NCBI GenBank assembly: GCA_023231475.1
Contig: JALJEE010000145.1
Span: forward strand, 97,435 to 161,434
Direction of reading: 5' to 3'
DNA from: Seison nebaliae
Taxonomy: Eukaryota; Rotifera; Pararotatoria; Seisonacea; Seisonidae
Length of the DNA stretch: 64,000 nucleotides
Shown here: positions 19,999 to 30,953 of the stretch, in pieces
Layout: each line of letters begins with the position of its first letter
Position numbering within the stretch: position 1 is the first letter of the stretch
Translations under genes and position numbers: made by a program
The notes under the pieces: generated by a model
Databases searched by the model: none
The model's input: only the letters and a program-made list of their open reading frames with translations
What the model was told of the DNA's origin: nothing

Positions 19999-21469
19999 TT
20001 CAAATTTTTTGCATATTTAATTTTCACAAATAATTAATTCACTTTCTTCCACCATCACTCAACGAAGGAAAACAACAAATTTTTCCTTCACACAATCTCT
20101 TATTGTTATTCTCGATAATTCGCTATGTTCATGAACTTTATTATCACTTCAAACACTCTCCAACTACAATTCTTCTTCGCCTTCCAAATTCAATTTCATT
20201 CGTCCTCCACGAATCGACAACTCGTTTTTAATTGAAATATGAATGTGTTTTGCTTTCTTGTCAATAATATGCATTCATGTCATCAAATGGACAAAAAAAT
20301 TTTGAGAGTTGTTGTTGAACAAATTAAATTAATAAATATTTATCGTAAGAAAACAGTCAAAATTAAAGAAATTTTTTCTTTTTTTATCTCACAAATAAGA
20401 ATTTTGGACAGTCAGTGAAGAAAAGAAGAGGTTTCCCATTGGAAAGAGATTCATTTATACTCTTATTCCCCCTCATATATCCATACATAGCAACATAATA
20501 TAATTAGAGTTAGAAAGGGAATAATTCGTATTCGGTTCTATGAATTCTATCTACCGTTCTATAATACAATTGTCCATATACGTATATTAGTCCGTATAGT
20601 CGGGACAAGGAGCACACTTCACCAAATACACACTAACTACCCACAGCACTCTATGTAAATGTTCCTCGTTGTATAATAATTTTAGTTATGTATATGACTC
20701 ACAATTGCGTGTATAGTTGAAGCGTGAATAGAAGAGAAGTTATTAAAATAATCAAAAATTCTCCGCCTTCTCTCCTCTTCCATTATCTTCTTATTCAATT
20801 TGAAAGAAGGCTATCAATAAGTTTTCCTAATATTCCCTTAGCGATAATCTAACGACTTTACAAACAATATTATATTTCTCCAAAACGAATAAAGAATGGA
20901 AACTAATACTATTTCGGAAATGATGAAAAATTGATTTTTTCCGTTGCCATCAATCTCTGAAAATGTGAGATCTCCGTGAGAAAATTGTCAATTTCTATAC
21001 TACAATTTCATTCATACAGAAATGGAAATTATAAAAAAACTTTCTTCCTCTTCTATATATGAATCATGCACGTGGATGATGACGATAATGGTATGTACTT
21101 AGCTAATAAAACGGTAATAAAATATGAGAAGATGATTTGTCAATTCAACTTCCTTCTTCATCAAAAGTGCACAAATATCCATGAGGCTAATGCTAATGAT
21201 AAGAGAAGGAAAGTTGAATGATAAATATTAGAAAATTTGATAAAAAACGGAGAAGAAAAATAAGATTGGACGAGAAAAAATAGATCGAGACGATTCTCTA
21301 TTGGAATGAAAAAGAAGAAATATCTATTTATTATTCTTCCATTAACTCTAGTGGAATTTTGTGTAAATTGATGAGAATGCACGACATTTATTTTAATTGA
21401 TTTATATTATGGTATCATTAATCTTTCGACAGAATTGGGTACGATTATCATTTCTGGTTTCTTCCCAAA
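19999..21469. other. Intergenic between ATG4 and LIG3
   Basis: About 1.4 kb of AT-rich sequence. The ATG4 5' flank lies on the left. On the right, near 21402-21470, sequence that could encode a further LIG3 C-terminal segment ends in alternative stops. No other gene was recognised. Confidence 0.4.
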
Positions 21470-24400
21470 TTACGTGTCACACATTAGGATTTTTTTCAAT
21501 TCCTCTCCAGTATGAACGACGACATTATTCAACACCTACACAAAAAAAGGAAATTTTAGATAATTACGAATGAAAAGGAAGAAATTCAATATGCATGTTC
21601 GTTAAAGCCGAAAAAGATTGAGAAAAAATATTTATTACATTTTCATTCCTAATTCTATTTCTTCCACATTTACATAATTTATCGACAAGAAACCGGAAAA
21701 GGATGATAAATAAAAGTAATTGAACTTTCGAATAAGATTCTTTGTCATCTGCTTTCTGTATAATGCAATGCGTAATATTATCGTCAGCAATGTCTGTCAT
21801 TATTTCACCATCGAAACTTTCAATCAAAATATAAATTAATTAGAAATAAAACAGTTAGCGGCAAAAAAAGAAACATGTAAATTAGACGAATCAATTCTTT
21901 ACGATTCTCAACATTCTCTTCTATATAAAATTTCGTATTTTCCAATGCTCTTGGTATTTTCTTTGAAAGAAGAATTTAAATGTGAGTAGAAGAAGAAAAA
22001 ACTTTTAATATGGACGAAATTTCTTCTGCATCATCATCATCTTCTGATTCTGATTCGGATGAAGCCGATTCTTTTAGTAATGGATTGTCCAAAACAACAT
22101 CGTCTTTCTTCTCATCATCTTTCTCAATAATTTCTTTATCATCTTCATCATCGTCAACCTCATGAATTGGTTCGACATCTACATCGATCTCTTCTTTTCC
22201 TTCATCAGAAACTTTGAGAATTTCAATTTTCTCCTCGTCATCTTCCATCATCTCATCATCATATTTCTCCAGATTCTTCGACATATTTCGAGTTGATGTT
22301 TTGTACAAATATTTTAGATGTTGCAAATCAGTTGCGGATGTCCAGTCCTTATCTTTTCGGACTCGTGTCACTCGAGGAAATCGAATGGAAATTCCACCAG
22401 CCGAATGTTTATCTGATTTGGAGAATTCTGCTCCCGTAATTTCCCACACGGGCGATTTCTAAAAATTCACAAATTTTCAATTATATTTTTAGAAGAAATT
22501 CAAACTCTTGGATCTTTGACAATGAAGTCTGGTGCTATCGAACGATCAATTTCACAATTGAAAGGAATTTCCGAGAGATCTTGACTGATTTTTTTCACTT
22601 GTAATGTTTTTTGCAACGAAACTATTTCGGAATCGGTAAAACCGTTCGCACATTTCGTAACGGTTAACCATCTTTTATTTGTATTGTCGAAACAACCCAT
22701 AAGGAAAGTACTCATTAATCCACCTTTACTTCCAGTACCATAATAAGCTCCAAGAACCACCAAATCAGCCGTATCGGCCATTGCACCTTTTGCCAAATAG
22801 TCTTTCTTCATTTTTAACCAATGTCGTTTTCCTGGTTCATAAACTGATTGTTTGTCCTTTATCATTATTCCCTCCAATTTCTTATTAATTGCCATCCTCA
22901 TTAATCGGTCGACATCACTCGAACTTTCTGCTTTGAACAATTGAGATAATCGAATATGATTCTTTATCGGAGTGATATTCTTCTCTAACAATTTCCGACG
23001 TTCAATTAATGGTGTATTAAATAAATTCTGATCATTATATTGCAAGATGTCGAACACAAATAAACAGACTGATGCATCTGCGAACTTCATTCTCTTATGT
23101 GTTCCCAATGTACCAAATGGGAGAGGTTGTTCCGTTTTATTATCGACGAGTAAAACTTCCGCATCAATAATCAATTTCTTCGCACCTACGAATGCTTTCG
23201 GTACATACTTCTCCACATACTGTAACTTATTAGCCGGAACGTTTTTAAGAGAACGCGAAAAGAATTGGAAATCATCTCCATTCTTATGAATTTGAATTCG
23301 TTCTCCATCATATTTCACTTCAACCATCATTCCATGAGGACAACCTCGAACTGCATCCAAACTTGACTTACATGGTTTGGCCTGGAAATTTTATGAAAAT
23401 TATTATAAAGAAATGAAAAAAATTTAACGAGCATAGGTAGAACGGGAGTCATTAATGATGCGCGAATCGTCAACGCTTTCATCAATCTTCCTTTTTTCGA
23501 TTTATAACGAATTTCATTTCTTTCAATTACATCCTTCAAATTACGTGACGCTTGAAACGCATCATACACATCTGGTCCCAGAGAAGACAATCTAATAAAT
23601 TTATAAGAAAAAATTAATTGTTTTTAGAAGAATAAATTTAACATTTGTTTTGGTCCTGAATTAATTCTCAAATCTTTCTTGACAGATCGAATAAATAATT
23701 GTAAATCGAATACGGTACATCTGTCCAAATAATTTGAATAAGAAAATATATTGAATAGAAAAAAATAAGATTAGTAAAATCCAAACCTTCTTAATAATTT
23801 TCGAAAGAAATTTTCTTGATCTTGCGATTTACTTAATTTTGCTAATCGTTTTAAATTCTCATCAAATTCCTTTCAAAAAATGAAAATTTTATTATATATT
23901 ATTTTTCATTTATGAATGAGTTCAAAAAGAACTTTTATTGTCATTTTCGTAGTGTTCAATGGATGGACATATTTACTCTTTTCATAATGCTCCGCCATTG
24001 TCTCGGCGACATTTCCCGATTCGTTAGTATCATCTGTCAATCGTCTGATGGATTTATGAAAAATCTGACGATATTATTTTTTTCATGAGAATAAAAAAAT
24101 TGACAAAATATGTAACGGTGGAGAAGATTGATATGATGGTTTTAGTTTGGAGATTGTAAGTATTCTTATTGATTTGTGGTAACAATAATTTAATGACAAG
24201 ATATTTCTCTCCTAACGACAATTTTTGCTCTAATAAAACATATTTTAGAAAATTAAAATTTGAATTAATTCGTCAACCTCTCAGAAAGGTTCGAATACAT
24301 TGAGTTTTATCATTATGACCTGCAATTTTCTCTAATGATTTGATTAGTAAACCAAAATCATACATATTCATTGATGGATTTTCAGTTACCTCATCTGTAT

Positions 24401-24936
24401 CATGACCATCGTCATCTTCAAGTTCATCAGTTGATGATGATGATGATTCTTCATCATCACTTTCATCTCCCTCATCATCATCATCGTCACTTGATTCTTC
24501 TTCTGACGTTGATTGTCTGCGACGCTTCACATTTTTATTGTGTTTCTTTGGTCGTTTAGTGGTGGATGATCCTAAGTTAGTTCGAAAATTTTATAAGTTT
24601 TTTATAAATTCTATAAAAATTTTGGTAACTTTTCTTAGATGACGATTGCTTTGAAATCAAATGAATAATTTCCTTTCTATCTTCCTTATCTAGAATAGAG
24701 AAGCCTTGTAAATCTTCAGTGGAATCGATGATCTTAGTAGTTGGACGTGCTCTAGTGAATGTGTCGAAAATACATGGAACATGATACCAAGATTTCATTT
24801 TATCTTCTCCAGAAGAAAAGACGTTTTGGGAAAGTTTCGCTATTCGAGTAGTACCTTTCTCTATTTGTTTCTTACACCTCTTGCAAGATGATCTCCCAGT
24901 CTTAGCATAATCGCACATGTATTCGTTAGAAGACAT
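21470..24936 (-). CDS. LIG3: DNA ligase III with PARP-type zinc finger and probable BRCT
   Basis: ATP-dependent ligase for single-strand break repair and mitochondrial DNA. Exon 1 (24936-24630) encodes the PARP-type zinc finger with CKRC and WYHVPC ligands. Exon 2 (24571-24278) holds an acidic Asp/Ser/Glu run, then KSLEKIAG. Next come the DNA-binding domain (GEKYLVIKLLLPQINKNTYN, GNVAETMAEHYEKSKYV, YDAFQASRNLKDVIER) and the nucleotidyltransferase domain. Its adenylation Lys is in EVKYDGERIQIHKNGD, followed by PFGTLGTHK and KRHWLKMKKDYL. The OB domain has WEITGAEFSKSD and IRFPRVTRVRKDKDW. An acidic tail ends at a stop at 21976. Splicing past it, GT in KVFSS to an AG near 21956, continues in frame into a BRCT-like segment (FYIEENVENRKELIRL, FDGEIMTDIADDNITHCI). 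The final exon and the stop (21470 or 21402) are uncertain. Confidence 0.9.
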
Positions 24937-25527
24937 TGTTAACTAGTTGATTTTTTTCAAAATGAGATTTTGTTTGATAATAGGAATAATTTCTTAAGGA
25001 ATGAATGAAGTTTTAGTTTATTTCGATTTACTTAAATATTCTATGTTAAATTTAATATTACGCAATTCTACTCAAGTATCAACACGACCGGACAAGAATT
25101 GTCTCTTTACAGTTACATAACTTCAGCTTATATTATAATTAGATAGAAAATACATGCAGCAACAAGATGAAAAGAGTAGCCATTGTAGCGTAATTCAAGG
25201 TCGTTGGAAAAGAGAAATCTTTTTAAGATCTCTGATGCATTTTCAATTTGTAAGTAAATAGTTGTTCAACTCGTTCTGTTGAATCTACAATTCTCTAAAC
25301 AAATAATAGTACTCAATGAGTAGTACTCATATCCTTGAACCTATAGCTAGCGTGCGAAATATTTAGTTGACGCTTTGTGTACAATTTATATAGTAATAGT
25401 AGAGTTGTTATGACAATAGCATAGTATAACTAATATCGATTGGAAGTTCCAATTTGAGACTCATAAATTTCGATTATAAATACAACATGTATGTTCTTTC
25501 GTAGTAAATTTATCGAAACATTTTTTT
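24937..25527. other. Spacer between the two ligase genes
   Basis: About 590 nt of AT-rich sequence separating the 5' end of LIG3 from the 3' end of the ligase-like paralogue. No gene was seen; it probably contains the LIG3 promoter. Confidence 0.4.
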
Positions 25528-26951
25528 TTAAAGAGATGAATTATATAAATTTTGTAAATGAAATAATGTCGTCGCTGTTTCCCAATTTTTATCCGTGCGC
25601 ACTCGTTGAATTTTCGGTAACTTTATTGAAATGTTGTTAGCGGAAAATTGATTATTCTTCCAAAACGCTTGTCCCGAAACTTCCAACACGATAGATGTCT
25701 AACATATCATGAATGATATAGAGAATCATTATAATAAAGAGAGAAATATCTGAAAACTTTTGGATTATCGATCAATAACGTTGGTATGATTTGTGGATGG
25801 ATGTCAATGTTATAAGAAATCTGGTGGATGAAAAAAAATTACAAATTAAATTTCAACTTTAATTCTTTTTTATGTTAACTTGATTAAATGGTGAAAATTT
25901 TAATTTCTTTAATTTCTTACTTCGTATAATTTTATTAACATCTTCACATTGTAGAACGGTAACCCAACATCCATTTTGACGATCGAAACAACCTAACAAA
26001 AATTTTTCATAAACTAAAAAATAAAAGTTAAAAAATTTGACTAAAAAATTACAGAAATTAAACTTATTTTTTTGAGGTTTACGTTCTCCTCCTGTAAATA
26101 CACGCCCAATAGTATCAGGTCAACATTGTCAGCCATGGCACCAGATTCCAGAGAATTTATTTTCATTTTCATCCATAATCTTTTTCCCGATTCATATGGC
26201 AAATTGTTGTCTTTTATCATTAATCCTTCTCCATCTTCGCTCTTCATTCTTCTCAATAAATTCTCCAATTCATTTGAATTGGACGCATGGAATCTTTCTG
26301 ATAAAATGATTTTATTAGGAATCGTATTGGAAATATCTTCCAAAATTCGTCTTCGTTCTATTTGAGGTTTATGGAGTAGTAGTTCGTTGTCTAATTTCAG
26401 AATATCGAATATTACGATTAGAATGTCAATGTTGCGGAAATTATTCCTTCGATGTTTTTCCAATTCATTAAAGGCAATATATTTGAATGAAATTTTATCA
26501 ATTAATAAATATTCCGCTTCTAACACTAATTTATCAGCTTTCGGACAGAAATATGAAAGGTATTCTTCAGTTGCTCTAATTTGGAATTCCTTCCACGATT
26601 TCTTTGGACCAGTCCTCGGAAATAACCAAAATTTCTTGCTTCTTATCATCTTCATCGATCTGGTAAATAATCGAGTTTGTTGTGCTGCTAAATGAATTTG
26701 AATTCTTTCTCCATCATATTTCTTTTCAACCAACATGCCTCCTTCACATTTTTTGGTTATTTGCTCAAATGATTTACAGGGATAACCCTAATTAAATAAA
26801 TAAATAAATAAGAAATTATGATATGAAGACAAAAGAAACTCACCAACATAAATGGAATTGGATCGCTAAACTTCTTTGCAATTCCTATTCGTTTGAAGAT
26901 CTTTTCACGATCCAGTTGAATTTCCTCCAATTCATTGTAAGCGTCATTCAT
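25528..26951 (-). CDS. DNA-ligase-III-like paralogue lacking zinc finger and most of the DNA-binding domain
   Basis: This gene aligns with LIG3 from the end of the DNA-binding domain onward. It has MNDAYNELEEIQLDREKIF, then VEKKYDGERIQIHLA with the adenylation Lys, and KLVLEAEYLLIDK, GEGLMIKD, SGKRLWMKMKINSLESGAMA. The OB part has LLGCFDRQNGCWVTV, EVSGQAFWKNNQFSANN and PKIQRVRTDKNWETAT. It ends at TAA 25528 without an acidic tail or BRCT. I found no zinc finger or DNA-binding exons in 26952-27423. A ~15-residue insertion around FWLFPRTGPKKSWKEF follows motif I, and FGTLG is replaced by YIAFNELEK. Catalytic motifs look intact and no stop was needed within the fitted exons, so it may be active. 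The first exon may be internal, since an AG precedes it. Confidence 0.75.
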
Positions 26952-27423
26952 CTTACCAATACCTAATACCAATTATTTTGAAGTTGATTTTAAATTATCA
27001 TTTGTAGAAAAAAAAATTATCATTTCCAAAAAATAACCAACTCAAATCGTCATAGAAATGTTTTTAAAATATAAATTAGTTTCCATGGAAACATTGAAAA
27101 ACAACTGATGGAACAAACTGAAAATTAATGTCAGAAAAAATGTAATGCATTCCACAGTTTGAAAGTTCCTTATTTTCTTTTCAGCTTTCACTTATTTTCA
27201 CTTTCCTCACCTTATTTATCTCACAGATATTTATTAACTGTCCAATTGATGAATACTATTTCTGTCGATTAATTGTTCCTGTCAAAGAAAGTTCCAATTA
27301 TTAAAATCCGATTCTTATTTTATAAAGTAAAAAATTATTAAAAAATTGTTAAATTAATTTTAGTTATCTTAAAACTATAAACATTAAAAGAAAATATGAA
27401 GTTATACGAAAAAAAAAATTTTC

Positions 27424-27429
27424 GTCCCT

Positions 27430-27490
<61 letters not shown>

Positions 27491-27496
27491 AGAGAC
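27424..27496 (-). tRNA. tRNA-Asn (anticodon GUU)
   Basis: On the minus strand the 73 nt fold into a complete cloverleaf. The acceptor arm is GTCTCTG / CAGGGAC with one G-T pair. The D-loop is GCGCAATCGGTTAGCGC. The anticodon stem-loop is TTCGGCTGTTAACCGAA with GTT at the anticodon position. The T arm is GGTGGTTCAAGCCCACC. Internal A-box (TGGCGCAATCGG) and B-box (GGTTCAAGCC) promoter sequences are intact. No intron is present. It sits between the ligase-like gene and MRPS17, both also on the minus strand. Confidence 0.97.
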
Positions 27497-27586
27497 ACAT
27501 TTACAAATTCCTTAAAGAATATTTATTTGATGAATAAGAGGAATATATTGTTAAAAAAAAATGAATTAAAAATATTTTTATTAAAT

Positions 27587-28247
27587 TCAAGAATAATCGG
27601 GGGAATTTTGAGGCACAACAATTTTCCTCTTTGACTTATTTTCGATTTTTTCAGTTCCCATTATATTACCAACGCCAGCCGAATAGAAGAAAGCGTTGGA
27701 AGGTGGAACTTCATCAACTGATTTCCACAAAGCAGCGGCATCCTTCGGAGTTATTTCTTTCCTTCTATCTTTAACATTTGAAATGTTATTTTTCAATTTT
27801 AAATCATTGAATTTCGGTGAGATTTCTTCGATTTTCTCTGTCAATTGTTTCCATTCTTCCGATTTTTCCGTTACAAATTTCGCACCAATACATCGCTTAT
27901 TGGTGAACGGATCTATTGTATTTCCCAATTCGTAAATTCGTTCTTCGATTAAATGAGATTCCTTATGAGGAATCAAATTCTCTTTAATTAGAACCAGATC
28001 TCCAATATTCAATTTCTTCATTAACTTTTCCTCACAATTGGCATCGTAATGTTCCCGATTATTGAAATACTTAAAAATTTTGATTTTTATAAATTTGTTT
28101 TCACAAAACAGGAAAGTGAACCATATGTAACTTTTCATTCAGAACCATTCGATTAACTCGGACTCTTGCAGTATTCTCTTTGGAATCAATCCGAATTAAT
28201 TTACCAATTAATAATTTTTTATTTAACGGAATATTCTTGATGAACAT
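27587..28247 (-). CDS. MRPS17: Mitochondrial small ribosomal subunit protein uS17m
   Basis: Two exons (28247-28122 and 28069-27587) across a 52-nt intron give 202 residues. The N-terminal OB-fold matches uS17m: LLIGKLIRIDSKENTARVRV, NRMVLNEKLHMYFNNREHYD, IGDLVLIKEN, and ERIYELGNTIDPFTNKRCIG. It is an rRNA-binding protein of the mitochondrial small subunit. About 75 residues after the conserved core are an extension relative to the ~130-residue vertebrate protein. This extension contains KDAAALWKSVDEVPPSNAFF and ends in a basic stretch. The start is 213 nt from the divergent CFAP99 start, so the two probably share a promoter region. Confidence 0.85.
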
Positions 28248-28460
28248 CTCATCAAAACTTGATATAGGGGAGATATGAAAGATAATATAGATTATGTAAT
28301 GGAATATTTTACAGAATTAAAAAGAAATCAAAGCCAGAAATTGGAATGAACATTTTTCAAAAACTTTCTTTTTCTTTTTTATTGTTTCGAAAAGAGGAAA
28401 GTTACCTACACGACGAAAATTTTAATAAAGTTACGCGTTATAATTTTAAAATTTTCGGTT

Positions 28461-30764
28461 ATGGATCCGGATTACGTATATGAAAAATTCCTACAAATTC
28501 TTCAAGAAAAAAAATCAAGTGATTTAGATGTGAATAATTATCTTGGTGAATTTTGGAAAAAAGAAGTTTTTGGAATCATTATTTTTTAAATTTATAACAA
28601 TTTTAAGAATCGAAAGAAGAATAAATATAGCGAAATCGACAAGCAGACTCTCAATGAAATGTACAATCGATTCGTTCAAAAAGAGAAAATGGTAAAATTG
28701 ATTGTTGATCAATTTCTTTTCCAAGAAATTGGGGAGAATACTTTACAAAAAGATATTAAGGAATTACAATGTTAAATTTTTCCTTTGAAATTACCAATTC
28801 AATTTAATCAATTTTATAGTTTCAACATTTCTCTTATTTATAGAAGTAAAGAATTTAAGAAAGATCGATTTCCAAAATATATTTCTAATTAACACAAATT
28901 ACCGCAATGTTCAAGTTTGACGAGAAAAAGTTTTGTAATTTTCCTTAAAATCATTTTAGTTTCTACAATTTTTGTTGAACAAAACTTTTGTGAAAATGAG
29001 ACTTTCCCGGAAACTGGATGAATTATATGAATCGGATCATATTAAAGAGAATATAATTGATCCGTTTTTGAAGTTGAATTTTAATGAATATTCCATTAAA
29101 TTTTTCTTTTCAGCAAATTAACGTATTTTGAAGAATTAGTTGAAAAGTTGAAAGAAGAAAGAAATCCATATGAAGATAAAGTTTTGGAGAAAAAATTTAC
29201 TGAATCCGAAGAGTTTAAATTACATGAAAATCGAAAAAAGAAAAACCTTCCAATTTATGAAAAAGTTCCCTCTCATTTCAAAATGATTTTCTTTTAGTTT
29301 TAGGTTGATATTCCTCCAAAAGTTCATGAGGTACCAGCTAGTACTTATGTAAAACCGAAAAATTTTAGTGAAAAACAACCGAGGCAAAAATTTTCGAAAG
29401 AAATTAAAGTTCCTTTTTTTCATGTTCATATTCTTAAAATAAATTTCATTAGACGACAGTTAGTAAGGGGAAAAAGAAAGAAATTTTTGCCGATGAAGTG
29501 GAAATGGAAAAGTCGATGTTTGTAGCACAACCAGTGAAAAAGGAAAAACAATTTCCTAACATGAAATTGAATACTGCTACTATTCTACGGGAAGGTGCGA
29601 TATTGGATAAGAAGAAGAAAATTATTATCGAACAAATTGATTATTTGCGATCGGGTGGGAAAGACTTGAACGAACACGAAGAATATCTAGAAAAGATTCG
29701 TTTTGAGAATGAAGAAGAGGATAACATCAAAAAAGAAACAAATATCTTAAGAGGTTTTCTTCATTTTCTAAGAATTTTTGAAAAACTGTCAAAACAATTT
29801 TGTGAATTTCCATAAATTTTCAAAAATGATGGTGAACTAATCTTATTATTATTTATTTATTTAAAATTGCCGTCGGGATAAAAGAAGAAAAATTAGAAAA
29901 AAAAATGTCGTCCTAGGTGTCGATTAAAATATTATTAAAATTTTTCACTATTTTTCAGGTAAAATTAGTTATGAGGAAGCGATTATGGCAAAGAAAGAAA
30001 TCATCGAAAGAAAGAAAGATATCAGAAAACAATTTGATCAGGAGAATGAAGAATTGATCAAACAAGCGATGATCGAAAAATTGGAATCAGACAAAAAATT
30101 AACGTGACTTATTTTAAATTTCATTTAAGAATTTAAACTGATTTCGTAGGCAAATTGTGGCGTCAGTAGTGAATTGTCGAAATAATGCAATTGAAGAAAA
30201 GAAGAAATTGTTCGAATATAAACGTCAATTGGTGAAAGAGCAACAAGAAGAACGAAGAAAAGAAATGGAAAATGCATTAAAAGAAGTTTAATTTCATATG
30301 GAAAATCTTCTTAATAGAAGACACCAATTAGGCGGAAGAAGAAATGAGAAGAAAGATTCTTATCATTAATGAAATCCGAGCATTTGAAAGTCTCAGATCA
30401 AATGTATCGGATAGGAAAGACAAAGTATTAGATTTGACAACGACTGGTGGATATGGATTTCTTAATGAAATTTCCATCTTCGAGTTGCGAGAACGTCTGT
30501 CGTGGTTGAAGGTCGAGGAAGAGAAGGAGTTACAGAAGAAGCGAAATGAAATCCATCAACGGAAACAGGAAAAAGATGAGGAAATTTTGCAAAAATTGAA
30601 CGACGTCAATCAATACAAGAAAGAGAAATCGAATATTGAACGAAGGTCAGTAGAAAATTTAACTTTCCACTCTCATAATTGAGATTTCAAAAAGTTTTTC
30701 AAACAAAAAGTTTTTTTTATTTTTAAATTTGGAATTTAGGACTTATTTTAGAATTTTTAGTTAG
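28461..30764 (+). CDS. CFAP99: Probable cilia- and flagella-associated protein 99
   Basis: Eleven exons can be joined in frame: 28461-28565, 28608-28770, 28820-28914, 28960-29072, 29114-29264, 29304-29408, 29453-29753, 29959-30103, 30150-30285, 30332-30645, 30740-30764. They give 550 residues. Most introns are 39-49 nt. The protein is mainly charged coiled coil. The name rests on KLNTATILREGAILDKKKK, on the middle coiled coil, and on VLDLTTTGGYGFLNEISI plus FELRERLSWLK, which resemble the C-terminal half of CFAP99. That match is from memory and not a search. CFAP99 is linked to motile cilia/flagella. The final 25-nt exon is the weakest join, and the gene may continue. The 205-nt intron 7 carries a copy of the microsatellite-tailed repeat. 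Confidence 0.62.
29845..29920 (-). repeat. Second copy of the microsatellite-tailed element, inside a CFAP99 intron
   Basis: Contains (ATT/ATTT)n followed by AAAATTGCCGTCGGGATAAA, matching the element at 2311. The insertion appears to account for this intron being several times longer than its neighbours. Confidence 0.45.
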
Positions 30765-30953
30765 AGTTTTATGAACTTTAAGAAAAGTCGTTTAAGTAAG
30801 AAAAGAAAGTAGAAGAAATTGAGAATAGTTAGGCATTAGATGAAGATAAAATTTATTTAGAAAATATTGATACAAGAAAAATAGAAAAAAAATAGGAAGA
30901 AAATGAAATGGATCCTTGGTTGGATATTGTGGACAAATTGCAAATAAGGGTTA
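30765..30953. other. Gap between convergent CFAP99 and the large membrane-protein gene
   Basis: About 190 nt, A-rich on the plus strand. It may be the 3' UTRs of two convergent genes, or hold further CFAP99 exon sequence. Confidence 0.35.

Noticed and set aside
21161-21382. 73-codon minus frame downstream of LIG3
   Set aside because: Phe/Ser-rich, lies in AT-rich spacer, does not continue the BRCT-like segment.
27424-27496. Possible tRNA pseudogene
   Set aside because: All stems pair, both internal promoter boxes are intact and the anticodon is a standard GUU, so a functional gene is more likely.
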